NCBI GenBank assembly: GCA_964608615.1
Contig: CAZSQG010000002.1
Coordinates: 1-64,000 of the forward strand
Reading direction: 5' to 3'
Length of the DNA: 64,000 bases
From: CALEUX01 sp964608615
GTDB lineage: Bacteria; Bacteroidota; Bacteroidia; Bacteroidales; Marinilabiliaceae
The position numbers and the translations under genes were made by a program. The notes below the pieces were generated by a model that was not told the origin of the DNA, searched no databases, and saw only the letters and a list, made by a program, of their open reading frames with translations. Positions within the stretch are counted from its first letter, which is position 1; every line of letters begins with the position of its first letter. Positions 46,740 to 55,916 of this stretch are shown piece by piece.

Positions 46740-47651
46740 ATGGATTCAGAAATCAAACATGTAGCCATTCAGGGTTGGCCGGGAGCTAACCACGATATTG
46801 CAGCCAGAGCATACTTCAATAGTAATCCGGTAAACATTGTACCTTGCCTAACCTTTAATGAATTGTTTGACAAAGTAGTTAAGAATCCCAATCTATTGGG
46901 CATTGTTGCCATTGAAAACACTCTTGTTGGAAGTCTTCTTTCCAACCACACTCTTTTAAAAGCTTCGGGTCTGGCAGTGCTGGGTGAACATAAACTTAGA
47001 ATAAAGCATCAACTCATGGTATTACCTGGCCAGTCCATCAACGATATTAAAGAGGTACACTCCCACCCCATGGCACTGGCTCAATGTGAAGCTTTTTTCA
47101 AGAATTATCCCAACATCCGGTTAGTTGAAAGTGAAGATACTGCCTTGAGCGCAAAACGCATTCAGGACGAACAGTTAAAAGGAATTGCAGCAATAGCTTC
47201 ATCATTGGCTGCAAAACTTTACAAACTCGAAATCATAGGGCACAACATAGAAACAAACAAACGGAACTTTACCAGATTTCTTATTGTTGGACAACCCAAT
47301 AAGGCCGAGATGACTGCCATGTTGATGGAGAACCGAATAAATAAATCATCTTTGGTTTTCTCACTGAATCATGAGGAAGGAAGTCTTTCAAAGGTGCTTA
47401 CCATTCTTGCTTTCTATAACATTAACCTCTCCAAAATACAATCGTTACCCGTTGTTGGGCACGAATGGCAATATCTGTTTTACATTGATGTTATTTTCAA
47501 CGACTATCAACGCTACCTGCAATCTCTGGATGCCATCAGGCCATTATGTCAAAAGCTCAGAGTTTTGGGTGAGTATGAAGAAGCCCAAACCCTTTATGAA
47601 ACAAATGGAGGTGGAGAGGCCAAAATAGCTGAAAGCAAAAAAAATAAATAA
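46740..47651 (+). CDS. pheA: Prephenate dehydratase
   Basis: 303 residues, monofunctional (no fused chorismate mutase). Catalytic domain residues about 6-195: VAIQGWPGANHDIAARAYF at the start, GIVAIENTLVGSL with the conserved ENT-type segment, and NFTRFLIVG with the diagnostic Thr-Arg-Phe. The C-terminal ACT domain (about 208-290) contains EGSLSKVLTILAF (GALV-like region) and NLSKIQSLPVVGHEWQYLFY, which binds Phe for feedback inhibition. It converts prephenate to phenylpyruvate. First structural gene after the attenuator; the aminotransferase gene begins 11 bases after its stop. The last 15 residues are charged and unlikely to be structured. Confidence 0.95.
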   Translation: MDSEIKHVAIQGWPGANHDIAARAYFNSNPVNIVPCLTFNELFDKVVKNPNLLGIVAIENTLVGSLLSNHTLLKASGLAVLGEHKLRIKHQLMVLPGQSINDIKEVHSHPMALAQCEAFFKNYPNIRLVESEDTALSAKRIQDEQLKGIAAIASSLAAKLYKLEIIGHNIETNKRNFTRFLIVGQPNKAEMTAMLMENRINKSSLVFSLNHEEGSLSKVLTILAFYNINLSKIQSLPVVGHEWQYLFYIDVIFNDYQRYLQSLDAIRPLCQKLRVLGEYEEAQTLYETNGGGEAKIAESKKNK

Positions 47652-47662
47652 ACTTAAAAATC

Positions 47663-48817
47663 ATGATTGAACCTGCCCAACGCATAAGCCAGGTAGAGGA
47701 ATATTACTTCTCGGTTAAGCTTAAGGAGATTGACCAAATGAGAAGTGAAGGGAAAAATGTCATTAACCTTGGTATTGGCAATCCTGATCAGCCACCGGCA
47801 CCATCTGTTCTTGAAAGGCTTAATGCAGCCTCTAATAATCCTAAAAACCATGGATATCAAAGTTATATTGGCATTCCGGAATTAAGGAATGCTCTTGCAG
47901 CATGGTATAAGAAATATTTCAAAGTATCGCTTAATCCCCAAAACGAGATTCTGCCCTTGATGGGTTCTAAAGAGGGTGTTATGCACATTTCAATGGCCTT
48001 CCTGAATCCGGGCGATGAGGTATTACTGCCAAATCCAGGCTATCCAACCTATTCATCTGTTACTAAACTGGTTGGTGCCATACCCAAATATTACGATCTA
48101 AAGGAAGAAAACAATTGGCAACCTGATTTTTCATCCATCGAAAAACAAGACCTTTCGAAAGTAAAGATTATGTGGGTGTGCTACCCCAATATGCCAACAG
48201 GAGCCCAGGCTGATCCTATTGTCATGAAAGAACTTATTGCTTTTGGTAAAAGAAACAACATTTTGATTTGCAACGACAATCCATACAGCTTTATACTTAA
48301 CCCACAGCAAAATAGTTTATTATCAATTGAAGGAGCCAAGGATATTGCCATTGAACTAAATTCAATGAGTAAATCGCACAACATGGCAGGATGGCGGATG
48401 GGTATGGCTGCATCCAACTCTGAGTTTATAAGTTATATCCTGAAGGTTAAAAGTAATATGGATTCAGGAATGTTCCGTCCATTGCAGGAAGCGGCGGCTG
48501 AAGCTCTTAGCCTTGATTCAGACTGGTATAAAAAGGTTAATGAAACCTATCTAAGCCGAAGAGCTTTGGTTTGGGAACTAATGGATATTCTTAATTGTTC
48601 ATTTGACAAAAACCAGGTTGGAATGTTTATCTGGGGAAAAGTCCCCGATTCAGTCCCTAACGGACAAACTCTTTCCGACCTGATTTTGAAAAAGGTACAT
48701 GTATTCCTTACCCCTGGTTTCATCTTTGGAAGCAATGGTGAAAAATATATACGCATTTCATTGTGTACACCAGCCGAAGTTTTAAAAGAAGCCATTGAGC
48801 GTATCAAATTAATTTAA
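47663..48817 (+). CDS. PLP-dependent aminotransferase (class I/II), probably aromatic
   Basis: 384 residues of the fold-type I aminotransferase family. Visible are NLGIGNPDQPPAP near residue 35, YQSYIGIPELRNALAAWY near 69, YPNMPTGAQADP near 174, the cofactor Lys237 in SMSKSHNMAGWRMG, and the carboxylate-binding Arg in KYIRISLC near the C-terminus. In sequence it resembles LL-diaminopimelate/aspartate-type transaminases, but its position between pheA and DAHP synthase in an operon governed by Phe/Tyr codons argues that it converts phenylpyruvate and 4-hydroxyphenylpyruvate to Phe and Tyr. Substrate is inferred from context. Confidence 0.87.
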   Translation: MIEPAQRISQVEEYYFSVKLKEIDQMRSEGKNVINLGIGNPDQPPAPSVLERLNAASNNPKNHGYQSYIGIPELRNALAAWYKKYFKVSLNPQNEILPLMGSKEGVMHISMAFLNPGDEVLLPNPGYPTYSSVTKLVGAIPKYYDLKEENNWQPDFSSIEKQDLSKVKIMWVCYPNMPTGAQADPIVMKELIAFGKRNNILICNDNPYSFILNPQQNSLLSIEGAKDIAIELNSMSKSHNMAGWRMGMAASNSEFISYILKVKSNMDSGMFRPLQEAAAEALSLDSDWYKKVNETYLSRRALVWELMDILNCSFDKNQVGMFIWGKVPDSVPNGQTLSDLILKKVHVFLTPGFIFGSNGEKYIRISLCTPAEVLKEAIERIKLI

Positions 48818-48857
48818 TTGTTAACAACCATTGAAGAAACTATAAAAGATTAGTGTT

Positions 48858-49958
48858 ATGTCTAAATTAAACATTACCCCCATACAATTTCCAGGTCTCG
48901 AACTAAAACGACCTATTGTTATTTCCGGACCTTGCAGTGCCGAAACCGAAGAACAAACTCTGGCCACAGCAAAACTATTATCGGAAATGGGGATTAAGAT
49001 TTTTCGTGCCGGAATATGGAAACCCCGCACACGCCCTGGTGCTTTTGAGGGAGTTGGAACTCTTGGCCTTCCATGGCTAAAAAAAGTTAAAGAAGAAACC
49101 GGAATGTTTGTGAGTGTGGAAGTTGCTACCGGACATCATGTTTATGAAGCTCTAAAGCACGGAATTGATATGGTTTGGGTAGGCGCGCGCACATCGGCTA
49201 ATCCCTTTGCCGTGCAAGAGGTGGCCGACGCCCTTAAAGGTGCTGACATCCCCGTTTTGGTAAAAAACCCTGTTAACCCCGATCTGGAACTATGGATTGG
49301 AGCTCTCGAACGTATCAATAATGCTGGTATAACACAAATAGGGGCTATTCATAGGGGGTTTAGTACATACGGAAGCTCTGAATATCGTAATCATCCGCAA
49401 TGGCAGATTCCCATTGAACTTCATCGTCGCATCCCTAATCTGCCTATTATTACTGACCCTAGTCATATTGCCGGAAACCGCGAGCTCTTGGCTTCTCTTT
49501 GTCAGGAAGCCATGGACCTTAACTTCGATGGATTTATTATTGAATCACATATTTGTCCTGATAAAGCCTGGAGTGATGCATCTCAGCAGATTACTCCTGC
49601 CCGTTTAAAAGAAATTCTTGACAATTTGGTGCTTCGCCACTCTAAAATTGGTGACACTCCGCGTAATACATTGGATGAACTACGCAAGCAAATTGACAAC
49701 CTCGACAACCAATTGCTGGATATATTGAAGGAACGAATGAAAATATCTGAGGCTATTGGAAAATACAAATTTGAAAACAATATTACCATTCTTCAATCCA
49801 GAAGATATGATGAAATCATGAACGACCGTAATCAAAGAGCCATTAGCAGAGGACTGAATGCTGAATTTGCAACCAAAATATTTGAATCAATACACGAAGA
49901 ATCCATCACTTGCCAAAGCAACGTGATGAACAAGGAATTGAAAAAGAAAGCTGAATAA
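48858..49958 (+). CDS. Bifunctional DAHP synthase / chorismate mutase (type II)
   Basis: 366 residues. N-terminal residues about 15-260 are a type I-beta (KDO8P-like) DAHP synthase: PIVISGPCSAETEEQT with the metal Cys, FRAGIWKPRTRPGAFEGVG, MVWVGARTSANPF, LVKNPVNPDLELW, GAIHRGFSTYG, and ITDPSHIAGNR. C-terminal residues about 272-355 are an AroQ chorismate mutase (LRKQIDNLDNQLLDILKERM, KYKFENNITILQSRRYDEIM). The fusion joins the first step of the shikimate route to the branch-point step before prephenate; the mutase domain probably also senses prephenate or chorismate as a regulator. It follows the aminotransferase by 40 bases and is part of the operon. Confidence 0.95.
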   Translation: MSKLNITPIQFPGLELKRPIVISGPCSAETEEQTLATAKLLSEMGIKIFRAGIWKPRTRPGAFEGVGTLGLPWLKKVKEETGMFVSVEVATGHHVYEALKHGIDMVWVGARTSANPFAVQEVADALKGADIPVLVKNPVNPDLELWIGALERINNAGITQIGAIHRGFSTYGSSEYRNHPQWQIPIELHRRIPNLPIITDPSHIAGNRELLASLCQEAMDLNFDGFIIESHICPDKAWSDASQQITPARLKEILDNLVLRHSKIGDTPRNTLDELRKQIDNLDNQLLDILKERMKISEAIGKYKFENNITILQSRRYDEIMNDRNQRAISRGLNAEFATKIFESIHEESITCQSNVMNKELKKKAE

Positions 49959-49968
49959 CATAAATTTC

Positions 49969-49997
49969 AACCCGGGCTGTATACTCCAGCCCGGGTT
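49969..49997 (+). terminator. GC-rich hairpin between DAHP synthase and tyrA
   Basis: AACCCGGGCTG (49969-49979) and CAGCCCGGGTT (49987-49997) form a perfect 11-bp stem with a 7-base loop. Only three T follow, so it is a weak terminator at best. It could act as an mRNA stabiliser or reduce tyrA expression relative to upstream genes. Confidence 0.6.
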
Positions 49998-50029
49998 TAG
50001 CCAAAACAACAGGATTTAATATTACTATA

Positions 50030-50803
50030 ATGAAAATTTGCATATTGGGGGCCGGTAAAATGGGTACTTGGTTAACTGATGCCCTTTGCCTGCAACATGA
50101 AGTTGCCATCTTTGATACCGACAAAGAAAAACTTCGGTATGTTTTCAATACCCAACGACTAATATCTTTTGACGAGATAAGGGAGTTTAATCCAGAGCTA
50201 CTCATAAATGCAGTAACCCTTAATTACACCATTTCGGTTTTCGAAAAAGTGTTGCCTTATCTGTCCCAAACCTGTATTCTCTCTGATATCGCATCCGTAA
50301 AAACCGGATTCCCTGAATTCTACGAAAAATCAGGAAGACGTTTTGTATCCACGCACCCTATGTTTGGCCCAACCTTTGCCAATCTGAAAGACCTGAGTCA
50401 ACACCACGCCATCATTATCACCGAATCAGACCATCTTGGCAAGGCTTTTTTTAAGGATTTCTTCGGTTCCCTTGGCTTAAACATTCACCAGTACTCCTTT
50501 GAAGAACACGATGAAACCATTGCCTATTCCTTATCAATCCCGTTCACATCTACTCTGGTTTTTGCCGCCTGCATGAAAAAACAAGATGCTCCCGGTACAA
50601 CCTTTAGTAAGCACATGGATATTGCTAAGGGACTGCTTTCAGAAGATGATTATCTTCTTACCGAAATTCTGTTTAATCCTTACACCATTGGTCAGGTTGA
50701 ACAAATAAGGAGGGAACTTAAGGATTTAATTGAACTTATTAGCAAGCACGACTCAGATGGTTTGAAGCAGTTTTTGGGGAAAGTAAGGGCAAATTTGGCA
50801 TAA
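50030..50803 (+). CDS. tyrA: Prephenate dehydrogenase
   Basis: 257 residues. The N-terminal Rossmann fold is clear (ICILGAGKMGTWLTDAL, then Asp ending strand beta-2 in VAIFDTDKEKL, favouring NAD). Family motifs: DIASVKTGFPEFYEKSGRRF near 85-104, STHPMFGPTFANL near 106, and EEHDETIAYSLSIPF near 161-175. The C-terminal helical dimerisation domain is shorter than in many homologues and there is no ACT domain, so feedback control may rest on attenuation. It produces 4-hydroxyphenylpyruvate for Tyr. Last gene of the aromatic operon, beyond a hairpin; it converges on tilS with a 5-base gap. Confidence 0.93.
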   Translation: MKICILGAGKMGTWLTDALCLQHEVAIFDTDKEKLRYVFNTQRLISFDEIREFNPELLINAVTLNYTISVFEKVLPYLSQTCILSDIASVKTGFPEFYEKSGRRFVSTHPMFGPTFANLKDLSQHHAIIITESDHLGKAFFKDFFGSLGLNIHQYSFEEHDETIAYSLSIPFTSTLVFAACMKKQDAPGTTFSKHMDIAKGLLSEDDYLLTEILFNPYTIGQVEQIRRELKDLIELISKHDSDGLKQFLGKVRANLA

Positions 50804-50808
50804 AGATA

Positions 50809-52161
50809 TCAACAACTAATCTCCAGCACCCTCTTAGTTTTTGCCGTCACTTTAAACCGGTTGTCCATCCGTTTTCCTATAACCCAAATAATATCGTTAT
50901 TGGAAATAAGGAGCCATACTCGTTCTTTGTCAATTAGCGAATACTTTTCGTTAACAAAAAAATCGCTGAGTTTTTTAAACTGATCCATACCAAGAGGCTG
51001 AAACTGGTCGCCATTTTTCCAACGACGTATCTCTAATGGGAAGTCAATTAAATCGGCATCGAAATGAGCAATATCGGGACAAGAAGAGAACTTAAAATCA
51101 CTGGTACGATCAAAGACTCTTATGTTTAATTGAATGGGCTCATGAGTAATTGGCTCATTGGCCTGAATGTAAAAAACATCATTCGAACCAAATTCCTTTT
51201 TAACCAATATCAAGTTATAACGATCGCGAACCAACCTATGTGTTTCCGAAAAATACTGCCGGCCTGGTATACCATCCAACCCCTTTACTACCTCATCTAT
51301 AACCGCCCCATTGAAACCATAAGGTCGTAAAACTTCAAATAACAAGCTTTTTCGTTGTGGGTGATCTTTTACCAGTGAAACAGGGATCAGAACATTCTCA
51401 TCTTCACTGACCACCACCTGCTCTTTAAACCTATTAACCTCAATGGCAAAAACTTCAGAAACCTCCTTTAAAAGCTCCAAATTCGTTTGCATAGTTTGAA
51501 AAAATGCAGGGTTAATCTCAGTAAACAAAGGAATAATATCGTGCCTTATTTTATTTCTGATAATTTTTGTGTCCGCATTGGTAGAATCAGTTCGGAAGGC
51601 TAGTCCATTGGCATTACAATAGGATACTATTTCCGATGATTGGGCAAAAAGCAGAGGACGAATCAGAGCTCCCCTTTTTGATGAGATACCTGTCAATCCT
51701 TTTATACCTGTGCCTCTTACCAGATTTAGAAAAAAAGTTTCCAAATCATCGTTTCCATGATGTCCAGTAGCTATCCGGTTTAATCCTAACTGTTGAAGCA
51801 ATTCATTGAACCAGTTATATCTAAGATCGCGGGCAGCCATCTCAATTGAGATCTTCTTCTCAGAAGCATATCCAATAGTGTCAAACTTTTTAATCCTGCA
51901 CTCTACATTGTAGTCATTGCAAATCTGTCGTACATAAACCTCATCCTCATCCGATTCTGCTCCCCTCAAAGAGAAATTGCAATGCGCCACCACACAATGA
52001 AACCCATTATTAATCAACAAGTGCAGCAAGGCAACTGAATCAGCTCCTCCACTTACTGCAACCAAAATACGATCATCGGTATTCACCTCACAACAATGTG
52101 AAAGAGAATAAATAAAACGACTTTTAAATGCTTCTATCTCCTTATTGCTATTATCACTCAT
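50809..52161 (-). CDS. tilS: tRNA(Ile)-lysidine synthetase
   Basis: 450 residues. The PP-loop AVSGGADSVALLHLL (about 34-48) binds ATP. The TilS-specific segments CNFSLRGAESDEDEVYV (about 82) and TGHHGNDDLETFFLNLVRGT (about 132) are present, as are FRTDSTN and IRNKIRHDIIP (about 196-212). The C-terminal substrate-binding domain contains RRWKNGDQFQPLGM, KKLSDFFVNEKYS and the end WVIGKRMDNRFKVT. It converts the wobble C of tRNA-Ile(CAU) to lysidine and is normally essential. It starts 2 bases after pabB stops, so it is co-transcribed with pabB; I know of no functional link between them. Confidence 0.95.
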   Translation of the reverse strand: MSDNSNKEIEAFKSRFIYSLSHCCEVNTDDRILVAVSGGADSVALLHLLINNGFHCVVAHCNFSLRGAESDEDEVYVRQICNDYNVECRIKKFDTIGYASEKKISIEMAARDLRYNWFNELLQQLGLNRIATGHHGNDDLETFFLNLVRGTGIKGLTGISSKRGALIRPLLFAQSSEIVSYCNANGLAFRTDSTNADTKIIRNKIRHDIIPLFTEINPAFFQTMQTNLELLKEVSEVFAIEVNRFKEQVVVSEDENVLIPVSLVKDHPQRKSLLFEVLRPYGFNGAVIDEVVKGLDGIPGRQYFSETHRLVRDRYNLILVKKEFGSNDVFYIQANEPITHEPIQLNIRVFDRTSDFKFSSCPDIAHFDADLIDFPLEIRRWKNGDQFQPLGMDQFKKLSDFFVNEKYSLIDKERVWLLISNNDIIWVIGKRMDNRFKVTAKTKRVLEISC

Positions 52162-52163
52162 GG

Positions 52164-53468
52164 TTAATTATTGTTCAATATCCTCATTATAACACCGGCT
52201 TTAAGGAGGCATTCATTATATTCATCATCAGCATTAGCCTGAGAAGTTATGGCGCTACCCACCCAAAAAGATGCCTTGCCGGATTCCTTGTTGTAAAATA
52301 ACGTACGAATAACTACATTAAAATCAAAGTCACGTTCAGGAGTGATATAACCAATGGCACCTGAGTAAAGCCCTCTTGTTCCTGATTCAAACTGATCAAT
52401 CAATTCAAGCGCTTTTTGCTTTGGGGCTCCGGTCATCGACCCCATTGGAAAACTACATCGAATTGGTTCAGCCCACTTTATTCCTTTTTTCAACTCACAC
52501 GATACTGTTGAAACCATTTGAAAAACTCCCGGGAAAGGATAAATGCCACAAATTTCATCAACCTCCACTGTACCAGGTTTTGCAACCCTTGACAAGTCAT
52601 TGCGTACCAAATCAGTAATCATGATATTTTCAGACTGCTCTTTATCAGAATGTTGCAAAACATTTCTTTCCAAAACATAACCTGCATCAATGTTTCCACG
52701 TGCCGATGTTCCTTTCATGGGCATGCTGAGTACTTTATTGCCATTTTTTTTCAGATAACGTTCAGGCGAAGCACAAAGTACATAATGTTCATCATTTTTC
52801 AAAAATGCAGAGAATGGCATAGGCGATAAGTCCATCATTTTTGAGAAAAGAAACTGAGGAGTATTAAGAATCCCTTCAGCTAAAAACTCCATACAGTAAT
52901 TTATTTCATAAATATTGCCGAGTAAAATATGCTTTTTTATTGATTCAACGGCTTTATGATAATCCGATTTATTTACTTTTTGTCTTACTTTAACACCAGT
53001 CGTTAACTCCTGATTATATGATATATGCACGGATCTTACTTTATCAATAATCTCTTTAGCAGAAGCTTCATCATCGTGGGTATCATCGTAACCCAGTGAT
53101 GCAATATTTCCTTCATTTTTTATTAAATACCGAGGCCGAAAAAAAAACAAAGGTTGAAAATCAATGGTTGCCTTATTGCTATTTTGACGTAAACTAAAAA
53201 GCTCCGATTTTAGTTCATACGAAAAATAGCCCAGATACCAATCGTTGCAATTAACATATGATTCCAGCTCCTTAATGGAACAAGTAATAAAATCTAAGGC
53301 TCCAAAACCGGCCAGACATTTAAATCTGCTCCACTTCTGGTAGACTCCTGAAGCCTCACCATAATTGTCGGTTAACACCAATGCATGATCAAAATCATTG
53401 GCTAAACAGGTGAGTCTATGATTGAAATCACTTATATCATTTATAGGAAACTTGATCCATTTACGCAT
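52164..53468 (-). CDS. pabB: Aminodeoxychorismate synthase component I
   Basis: 434 residues of the chorismate-binding family. Motifs: YHKAVESIKKHILLGNIYEI near residue 170 with the INYCMEF segment, ASPERYLKKNGNKVLSMPMK near 232-251 with KGTSARG, ENIMITDLVRNDLSRVAKPG near 281-300, and GSMTGAPKQKALELID near 345. No glutamine-amidotransferase domain is attached. The N-terminal 100 residues (HALVLTDNYGEASGVY, WYLGYFSYELKSE) match PabB rather than TrpE. It makes the 4-amino-4-deoxychorismate precursor of p-aminobenzoate and folate. Heads a two-gene unit with tilS and competes with the neighbouring aromatic operon for chorismate. Confidence 0.88.
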   Translation of the reverse strand: MRKWIKFPINDISDFNHRLTCLANDFDHALVLTDNYGEASGVYQKWSRFKCLAGFGALDFITCSIKELESYVNCNDWYLGYFSYELKSELFSLRQNSNKATIDFQPLFFFRPRYLIKNEGNIASLGYDDTHDDEASAKEIIDKVRSVHISYNQELTTGVKVRQKVNKSDYHKAVESIKKHILLGNIYEINYCMEFLAEGILNTPQFLFSKMMDLSPMPFSAFLKNDEHYVLCASPERYLKKNGNKVLSMPMKGTSARGNIDAGYVLERNVLQHSDKEQSENIMITDLVRNDLSRVAKPGTVEVDEICGIYPFPGVFQMVSTVSCELKKGIKWAEPIRCSFPMGSMTGAPKQKALELIDQFESGTRGLYSGAIGYITPERDFDFNVVIRTLFYNKESGKASFWVGSAITSQANADDEYNECLLKAGVIMRILNNN

Positions 53469-53473
53469 AAATA

Positions 53474-53481
53474 CAAAGTTA
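53474..53481 (-). promoter_or_regulatory. Candidate -7 box of pabB, close to the start codon
   Basis: On the minus strand TAACTTTG matches TAnnTTTG and ends only 5 bases before the pabB ATG. If used, the transcript would be leaderless or nearly so. No TTG lies at the expected -33 spacing. Confidence 0.4.
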
Positions 53482-53567
53482 ACCCCAGATATTATTAAAT
53501 CACTAAATTTTTATTCCAATTTATCAGAATATATCTAAGGAAGAGGCATTATCTGTTTCTAAGGCAT

Positions 53568-53594
53568 AAAAAAAAGCGCCCTAACAGACGCTTT
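53568..53594 (-). terminator. Terminator after the peroxiredoxin gene
   Basis: AAAGCG (53573-53578) pairs with CGCTTT (53589-53594). On the minus strand the stem is followed by a total of eight T. It lies about 25 bases past the peroxiredoxin stop codon. Confidence 0.78.
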
Positions 53595-53619
53595 CCTTTG
53601 CAAAGAAGCAATCAGTTTT

Positions 53620-54252
53620 CTATTTATGGCTTAAAAAATCTGCTATTCCCTCCTGAGTAGCTTTAAGCCCGGTTTCGCCTTTATGCCAGTCGGCCGGGCA
53701 AACCTCTCCATTTTCTTCAAAAAACTGTAGGGCATCAATCATCCTTAAAGTTTCATCAACACTACGTCCTAAAGGCATATCGTTAACAACCTGATGACGT
53801 ACAATACCTTCTTTGTCGATTAAAAACAACCCACGATAAGCAGCTGGTTGTCCTTTAAAGACTAACTGCCCTTCATCATTGTAGTCATGCTCGCCTGCCA
53901 AAACATCATAATTCTCTGAAATGGTCATGCTGCTGTCAGCAACCAATGGAAATTGAACTCCCTTAATTCCACCTTCCTTTTTGTCGGTTTGAAGCCATTT
54001 CCAATGCGAAAATTCAGAGTCGGTTGAGGCTCCAACAACTGCAACGTTCCTATTTTCAAATTCTTTGATTTTATCCTGAAATGCAATGATCTCTGTAGGG
54101 CATACAAATGTAAAATCGGCAGGATAAAAGAAAAATACTACATATTTTTTACCCAAATACTGATCCAACGAAAAATTCTCCACTATCTCATTGCCATTTA
54201 CAACCGTATTGGCTGAAAACCAAGGCGCTTTTTTTCCTACAAGTACTGACAT
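53620..54252 (-). CDS. Typical 2-Cys peroxiredoxin (AhpC/Prx type)
   Basis: 210 residues. The peroxidatic Cys51 lies in YPADFTFVCPTE and the resolving Cys185 in GEVCPADWHKG. GASTDSEFSHWKW (near 76) and PLVADSSMTISENYDVL are characteristic of the AhpC/Prx1 group. It reduces H2O2 and organic or peroxynitrite peroxides in the cytosol; the reductant (AhpF, thioredoxin) is not encoded nearby. The C-terminal extension after Cys185 (GETGLKATQEGIADFLSHK) contains no YF motif, hinting at lower sensitivity to over-oxidation. A single-gene unit with a well-formed promoter and terminator. Confidence 0.95.
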   Translation of the reverse strand: MSVLVGKKAPWFSANTVVNGNEIVENFSLDQYLGKKYVVFFFYPADFTFVCPTEIIAFQDKIKEFENRNVAVVGASTDSEFSHWKWLQTDKKEGGIKGVQFPLVADSSMTISENYDVLAGEHDYNDEGQLVFKGQPAAYRGLFLIDKEGIVRHQVVNDMPLGRSVDETLRMIDALQFFEENGEVCPADWHKGETGLKATQEGIADFLSHK

Positions 54253-54329
54253 AATTCATTATTTAAGTTAATTATTGATTAATAATGATTTACAATATTC
54301 TAAACACATATAGATTAAAATCATTGGCA

Positions 54330-54359
54330 CAAACTTATTGAATTAGTAACAATCATCAA
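54330..54359 (-). promoter_or_regulatory. Promoter of the peroxiredoxin gene
   Basis: On the minus strand TTG (54359-54357), exactly 19 bases of spacer, then TAAGTTTG (54337-54330). Both boxes match the Bacteroidota consensus and the spacing equals that of the aromatic operon promoter. The predicted leader is about 70 bases. Confidence 0.68.
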
Positions 54360-54529
54360 AGTATTTAAGTATTTATTTACCTTTTTACTTCTTATAAGGT
54401 ATAGATTAAATTTATATAATGAGGATCAATAAGAGATGTCGTTATTATCAGAAAAAAAACTAATAGAAAGATAAATTTGGCTCTATTCTGATTTGTGTGG
54501 GTAAATACAAACCAAAATTATTCAAAACC

Positions 54530-55765
54530 TTATTGGAATTTTTTGGTTGGTACCAACTCCACAATTTTAATAATCACATCAACAGCTTTAGCCATACTTT
54601 GAATCGGAATAAACTCAAACCGGCCATGGAAGTTATGGCCGCCTGAAAAAATGTTAGGAGTGGGCAAACCCATAAACGACAAGCGGGCACCATCAGTTCC
54701 TCCACGTATTGGCCGAACAATTGGTGTAACTCCAGCCTTTTCCATTGCGGTTTTGGCCAATTCAATAATATGCATAACCGGTTCAATTTTCTCCCGCATA
54801 TTATAATACTGATCATGCATATCCAATTCAGCAGTTCCGGAACCGAATTCAGCATTCAATTTATTCACAAGGTGCTCCATCTCTCTTTTGCGATCGGCAA
54901 AACGATCATTACGGAAATCCCTAATAATAAACTGTAACTCGGTTTTCTCCACATCGCCATTAAACGATATCAAATGATAAAAGCCCTCATATCCCTCTGT
55001 ATGTTCAGGTGTTTCATGCCGTGGTAACATTGTTATCAGTTGATTGGCAATCCTAATGGAATTTTTCATCTTATTTCGGGCATATCCCGGATGCACATTT
55101 CTACCGAAGATAACAACCCTGGCAACTGCAGCATTAAAATTTTCGTATTCCAGTTCACCAATTTCACCACCATCAATTGTATAGGCAAAATCGGCTCCAA
55201 ATCCTTCTATATCAAACTGATCAGCCCCCTGCCCTATCTCCTCATCGGGCGTAAAACAGATTCGTATCTTCCCATGCTTTATCTCTGAATGTTGTATAAG
55301 AATTTCCATGGCTGTAACAATCTCAGCAATCCCGGCTTTATCATCGGCTCCAAGCAATGTTTTACCATTGGTGGTAATAATATCCTGCCCGATGTATTGT
55401 TTCAACTCGGGAAACTCTTCAGGTTTCAAAAAGATCGCCGACTCCTCGTCAAGAATTATATCTCCTCCATCGTAGTTTTTAATAATATGGGGATTTACAT
55501 GTTTTCCAGTAAAATCAGGACTTGTATCAAAATGAGCTATAAAACCAACAACCTGTTCACAATCCGAAGTATTAGCTGGAAGAGTAGCAGAGAGATAACC
55601 ATTTTCATCCACATTAACATCGGACAGACCAATACGTATTAATTCATCAGAGAGAAAACGTGCAAAAAACATTTGACCCGGTGTACTTGGAGTAAGGCCA
55701 GTATTGGAATCCGACTGCGTATCGAAAGATACATACTCTAAAAAACGCTCAACTAAAACTCCCAT
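54530..55765 (-). CDS. pepT: Peptidase T (tripeptide aminopeptidase)
   Basis: 411 residues, standard for PepT of the M20 family. Zinc-binding and catalytic blocks are visible: VGFIAHFDTSPDF near residue 71 (His and Asp), KTLLGADDKAGIAEIV near 134 (bridging Asp), CFTPDEEIGQGAD near 170 (catalytic Glu-Glu), YTIDGGEIGELEYENF near 191, and RPIRGGTDGARLSFMGLPTP near 359, followed by the last His in GGHNFHGRFEF. FDTQSDSNTGLTPSTPGQ near the N-terminus is diagnostic for PepT. It releases the N-terminal residue from tripeptides in the cytosol. Monocistronic as far as can be seen. Confidence 0.95.
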   Translation of the reverse strand: MGVLVERFLEYVSFDTQSDSNTGLTPSTPGQMFFARFLSDELIRIGLSDVNVDENGYLSATLPANTSDCEQVVGFIAHFDTSPDFTGKHVNPHIIKNYDGGDIILDEESAIFLKPEEFPELKQYIGQDIITTNGKTLLGADDKAGIAEIVTAMEILIQHSEIKHGKIRICFTPDEEIGQGADQFDIEGFGADFAYTIDGGEIGELEYENFNAAVARVVIFGRNVHPGYARNKMKNSIRIANQLITMLPRHETPEHTEGYEGFYHLISFNGDVEKTELQFIIRDFRNDRFADRKREMEHLVNKLNAEFGSGTAELDMHDQYYNMREKIEPVMHIIELAKTAMEKAGVTPIVRPIRGGTDGARLSFMGLPTPNIFSGGHNFHGRFEFIPIQSMAKAVDVIIKIVELVPTKKFQ

Positions 55766-55916
55766 AATATAGATAGTTACCTTTGGTTATATTTTTCCTT
55801 GAGATAAAAAGTCAAAAGCCGGATTTTAATGATTAGCCTTTCCTCAATTACTAATAACTTCCCAAATTTCATTTATGTTTTTGAGCTGATACCTCGTACT
55901 AATAATTCTCACACTC

